Shown here one piece after another: positions 61,621 to 64,000 of a DNA stretch of 64,000 nucleotides (positions are counted from its first letter, which is position 1; each line of letters begins with the position of its first letter). Under the pieces are notes generated by a model that was not told where the DNA came from, made no database searches, and saw only the letters and a list, made by a program, of their open reading frames with translations. Source of the DNA: Kineosporia babensis (GTDB lineage Bacteria; Actinomycetota; Actinomycetes; Actinomycetales; Kineosporiaceae); contig NZ_JAJOMB010000002.1 in the NCBI RefSeq assembly GCF_021129305.1, forward strand, positions 186,001-250,000, given 5' to 3'. A program made the position numbers and the translations under genes.

Positions 61621-62923
61621 CTGCCGCGGCCTTGGCACTGGCGATCGCCTGCTGCCAGGCCTCGTCCGCGGTGCGCTGACCCTGCTCGACCGAACGCAGG
61701 TCGTTCTCGATCGCGTCCCGCACGGCCTGGTTCTTCTCACCCAGGTAGACCGGCTTCAGGTCACGCACACCGTCGATGAAGATCTCGCCGATCGGGGCGT
61801 CGCTGAAGTACTCGTTCTTGAAGTCCTTCAGCTCCGGGTTGTCGAAGTTCTTCGGCGACGACGGCAGCGCGCCGGCCTCACCGAACGCCGACATCTGGCC
61901 CTCGGGGCTGGTCAGGAACTTGGCGAGTTTGATCGCCTCTTCCTGCTGCTTGCTCTGGGTCGGCACGGCCATGAACGAGCCGCCCCAGCTGCCGGTGCCG
62001 CCGGGGATCGTGGCGATGTCCCACTTGCCGGCGAAGTCGTCACCGGCGTTGTTCTTGATGTTGCCGGTCATCCAGGCCGGGCAGCCGAGCACGGCGAAGT
62101 CGTCGGTCTTGAACGCTGCGTCCCACTCCGGGGTGAAGGTCTTCAGGCCGGCCGACAGATCCGCGTCGAGGATCGCGTTGGCGGTGTCCCAGGCCTTCTT
62201 GACCGCCGGGTTGGAGTCGAAGACCAGGTTGTCCTCGGTGTCGAAATACGTGTAGCCGGGCGCAATCCCGGCCTCCTGCATCAGGATCGAGTTGTAGGAG
62301 TTCGTGGAGGAGTCGACGAACTTGGCCTCGCCGCCGGCCTTCGCCACGTAGTCCTTGCCGACCTTGATGAAGTCGTCCCAGGTGGGCCAGAGCGCGGAGA
62401 CCTCCTCACGGTCAGTGGGCAGTCCGGCCTTCTCGAACAGGTCGGTCCGGTAGCACATGGCCAGGCCACCGATGTCGGTCCCGAGGCCGATCGTGGAGCT
62501 GCCGTCGGGGGTGGTGGCCTGCTTGTTCTTCCAGTCCACCCAGTTGCCGGCCTCGAAGCCGTGGTCCTGGAAGTTCACGAACCGGTCGGCCGCCTTGACC
62601 ATCTGGGCGATCGCGCCCTCTTCGATCGCGACCACGTCACCGGCACCGCTGCCGGCCGCGATCCGCTGGGTCAGGGCGGTGGTGTACTTGCCCAGGTCAC
62701 CCTCGTTGGAGGCGACGATCTTGATGTTGGGGTTGGCGGCCTCGTACTCCTTGTAGAGCTCGTCGTAGCCGAACGTGCCGAAAGTCGAGACCTTCAGCGT
62801 GATCTGGCCGTCCGAGCCGGCGTCGCCACCGTCGTCCGAACCGCACGCGGCCATCGTCAGGGCGAGACCTGCGGCAGCGGTCACCGCCAGCATCCGCCGG
62901 GTGCCGCGCATGGTGGGGCTCAT
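61613..62923 (-). CDS. cebE: Cello-oligosaccharide-binding lipoprotein CebE
   Basis: 436 residues from ATG 62923 with AAAGGAG upstream. Lipoprotein signal ending LTMAAC, then an SBP family 1 fold (TLKVSTFGTFGYDELYKEYEAANPNIKI, DVVAIEEGAIAQM). First gene of the ceb operon and downstream of two CebR boxes; it should bind cellobiose/cellotriose outside the membrane. Confidence 0.9.
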   Translation of the reverse strand: MSPTMRGTRRMLAVTAAAGLALTMAACGSDDGGDAGSDGQITLKVSTFGTFGYDELYKEYEAANPNIKIVASNEGDLGKYTTALTQRIAAGSGAGDVVAIEEGAIAQMVKAADRFVNFQDHGFEAGNWVDWKNKQATTPDGSSTIGLGTDIGGLAMCYRTDLFEKAGLPTDREEVSALWPTWDDFIKVGKDYVAKAGGEAKFVDSSTNSYNSILMQEAGIAPGYTYFDTEDNLVFDSNPAVKKAWDTANAILDADLSAGLKTFTPEWDAAFKTDDFAVLGCPAWMTGNIKNNAGDDFAGKWDIATIPGGTGSWGGSFMAVPTQSKQQEEAIKLAKFLTSPEGQMSAFGEAGALPSSPKNFDNPELKDFKNEYFSDAPIGEIFIDGVRDLKPVYLGEKNQAVRDAIENDLRSVEQGQRTADEAWQQAIASAKAAAGV

Positions 62924-62968
62924 GGCTTTCTCCTTTCGGGGCCTCTTCGACCCGGAGGAACATCTCTG

Positions 62969-62982
62969 TGGGAGCGCTCCCA
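62969..62982. promoter_or_regulatory. CebR operator 1 (perfect palindrome)
   Basis: TGGGAGCGCTCCCA is a perfect 14-bp palindrome and is identical to the CebR box known from Streptomyces. It lies 46 bp before cebE. Confidence 0.88.
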
Positions 62983-63019
62983 AAGGTGCGCTCCGGACAT
63001 AGGTGACGTCAAGGGCTCA

Positions 63020-63033
63020 TGGGAACGCTCCCA
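63020..63033. promoter_or_regulatory. CebR operator 2 (one mismatch)
   Basis: TGGGAACGCTCCCA differs from the canonical box at one base. Its centre is 51 bp from that of operator 1, and a TTGACG -35-like hexamer (minus strand, 63007-63012) lies between the boxes, so repressor could occupy both flanks of the promoter or loop. Confidence 0.8.
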
Positions 63034-63135
63034 CGGGTGTTACGGGGTTGTAATAATTGGAGACGTCGGCGGGTGGCAGTTCTAGAGGTGGTGGCGCTTT
63101 CGGAGCAAAGCGCTTGCGCCGCAGTCCTTTGCGAG

Positions 63136-63648
63136 TCAGAGCTCGGCGTCGAGGAGATCCCAGCCCTGCCGGAGCCAGGGCGCTTCGCCGCGGCGCAGCA
63201 TCTCGGCCGTCTGCTCGGCGGTCCGGCGTGCCAGATCGCCCTCTGAACTGCTCATGAATTCCTGAGCGAGCGCTTGGTCGAACTCCGGCCAGTCCTCGAT
63301 CTCGACCCGGCCGTTCGTCTCGTGCCGCACCGGGTCGAGTTCCAGGTCGACGAACGTCCAGCCGTGCGGTGTGCGTTCCGTGGGCAGGCAGACGTCGATG
63401 CTGAGCTGCCGGCCATCGGCCAGATTCAGCCACCACCCGACCCACGGCCGACCCTCGGCCAGCAACATGACCGCCGCGTGATCGAGCCCGCCGGTCTCCG
63501 GCTCGCCCCCGGTCGGGGTCCAGCTCCAGGGCGCGCCGACCGCTCCGTACAGCCAGGTGCCGTGCTCGTCCGCGTGGATCTGCCGCAGGTCGAACCACAG
63601 CGTGCCGCCCGGGCGCTTGATCTTGGTCAGCCGAACCGCGGGAATCAT
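63136..63648 (-). CDS. DUF402-like protein
   Basis: 170 residues. The C-terminal half matches the DUF402 pattern: HGWTFVDLELDPVRHETNGRVEIEDWPEFDQALAQEFMSSSEGDLARRTAEQTAEMLR. Characterised relatives (FomD, Ntdp-like) are metal-dependent nucleotide phosphatases. The N-terminal half is Trp-rich. It is upstream of, and transcribed like, the ceb operon, but lies beyond both CebR boxes. Confidence 0.75.
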   Translation of the reverse strand: MIPAVRLTKIKRPGGTLWFDLRQIHADEHGTWLYGAVGAPWSWTPTGGEPETGGLDHAAVMLLAEGRPWVGWWLNLADGRQLSIDVCLPTERTPHGWTFVDLELDPVRHETNGRVEIEDWPEFDQALAQEFMSSSEGDLARRTAEQTAEMLRRGEAPWLRQGWDLLDAEL

Positions 63649-63811
63649 GACCGCAGGGTAGTCACAAGCCTGGTGCGCCGGGTTTTGGTGCGCTGGCTCG
63701 GGTGCCTTGATGCCGGGGGATGGGCCAATCCATTTTGTCGGTGGTGTGGTTTATGGTCTTTCTTGTCGCGAGGGGGTCGCGAAAAGGAACTTACCGCGGG
63801 GGTGTTCGGTC

Positions 63812-64000
63812 ATGGCGGGGCTGGCTTCGGCATCGTTCGGTGAAAATGTTCCCGCTGGGCTGGCCCAGGCGTTCGACTCCTTGCTGCTCGAGCTCGAGCA
63901 GCTGGTCCAGCTGCCTCAGCCGGGCGCCGAGCGGGCTGCTGCGCACCGTCTGGTCGATCGAGCAGTGCTGATTCAGTGGGTGATTCGCGGTCTGGAGGCC
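63812..64000 (+). CDS. Partial gene, possible DUF222/HNH protein (3' end outside window)
   Basis: 63 codons from ATG 63812 to the window edge. An acidic, Leu-rich helical start (DSLLLELEQLV, then VDRAVLIQWVIRGLEA) resembles the N-terminus of the DUF222-HNH (13E12 repeat) proteins common in actinobacteria, but too little is seen to be sure. Confidence 0.4.
   Translation, partial: MAGLASASFGENVPAGLAQAFDSLLLELEQLVQLPQPGAERAAAHRLVDRAVLIQWVIRGLEA

Noticed and set aside
1-64000. tRNA, rRNA, CRISPR array, insertion sequences, prophage or attachment sites
   Set aside because: I looked for cloverleaf-like T-loop sequences, regular spaced repeats, transposase or integrase motifs and flanking inverted repeats, and found none.

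Overview
The window is about 70% GC, uses C/G-ending codons, has many GTG starts and frequent stop/start overlaps (ATGA, GTGA), and carries actinobacterial signatures: CebR-type, Nur-type and DtxR/IdeR-type operator sites, a mycothiol-type DinB protein, and several promoters with a TAnnnT -10 box only 6-8 nt before the start codon (leaderless style). It is chromosomal DNA of a high-GC, probably soil-living actinomycete. The genus cannot be fixed from sequence alone. I see no rRNA, tRNA, CRISPR array, insertion sequence or prophage.

Layout. 1-5.5 kb: the 3' end of an unrecognised gene, a SPOR-domain membrane protein, a TetR/DHA2-exporter divergent pair separated by an array of five phased palindromes, a DUF697-type GTPase and a PH-domain membrane protein. 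5.6-20 kb: a GlcD-type FAD oxidase, an SDR, a GAF protein, an unknown two-gene operon, a membrane GGDEF-EAL protein, two tandem GNAT-like paralogues, a CPBP protein coupled to an NAD(P)-binding protein, a TagD-type cytidylyltransferase, and a K+ channel/TrkA protein with its small membrane partner. 20-26.5 kb: a CynX/NimT-type MFS, a PAP2 phosphatase behind a 3x24-bp repeat, a LysR/EamA pair and a soluble GAF-GGDEF-GAF-EAL protein.

26.5-36.6 kb is the most interesting segment: a leaderless 23-residue upstream ORF ending Cys-Cys-Cys-Arg-Cys precedes a nine-gene operon encoding an SsuD-like flavin monooxygenase, an SfnB/DszC-like flavoprotein, a complete Dpp-type ABC importer, a ketopantoate-reductase-like enzyme and two sulfurtransferases. 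I read it as a cysteine-gated operon for scavenging an unidentified organosulfur compound.

37-52.8 kb: an OafA/SGNH acyltransferase, two convergent single-domain receivers around strong hairpins, two TetR genes, an iron-box-controlled pair of YbtPQ/IrtAB-like ABC half-transporters, GDP-L-fucose synthesis (fcl, gmd) with a GT9 glycosyltransferase, a GlxA-type regulator, and a CPBP gene that looks frameshifted. 52.8-64 kb: a CbiMQO-type metal importer behind a Nur-like box, a LysR/epimerase pair, and a cellobiose operon (cebE-cebF-cebG-bglC-cebR) with two CebR boxes, then a DUF402-like gene and the start of a possible DUF222/HNH gene.
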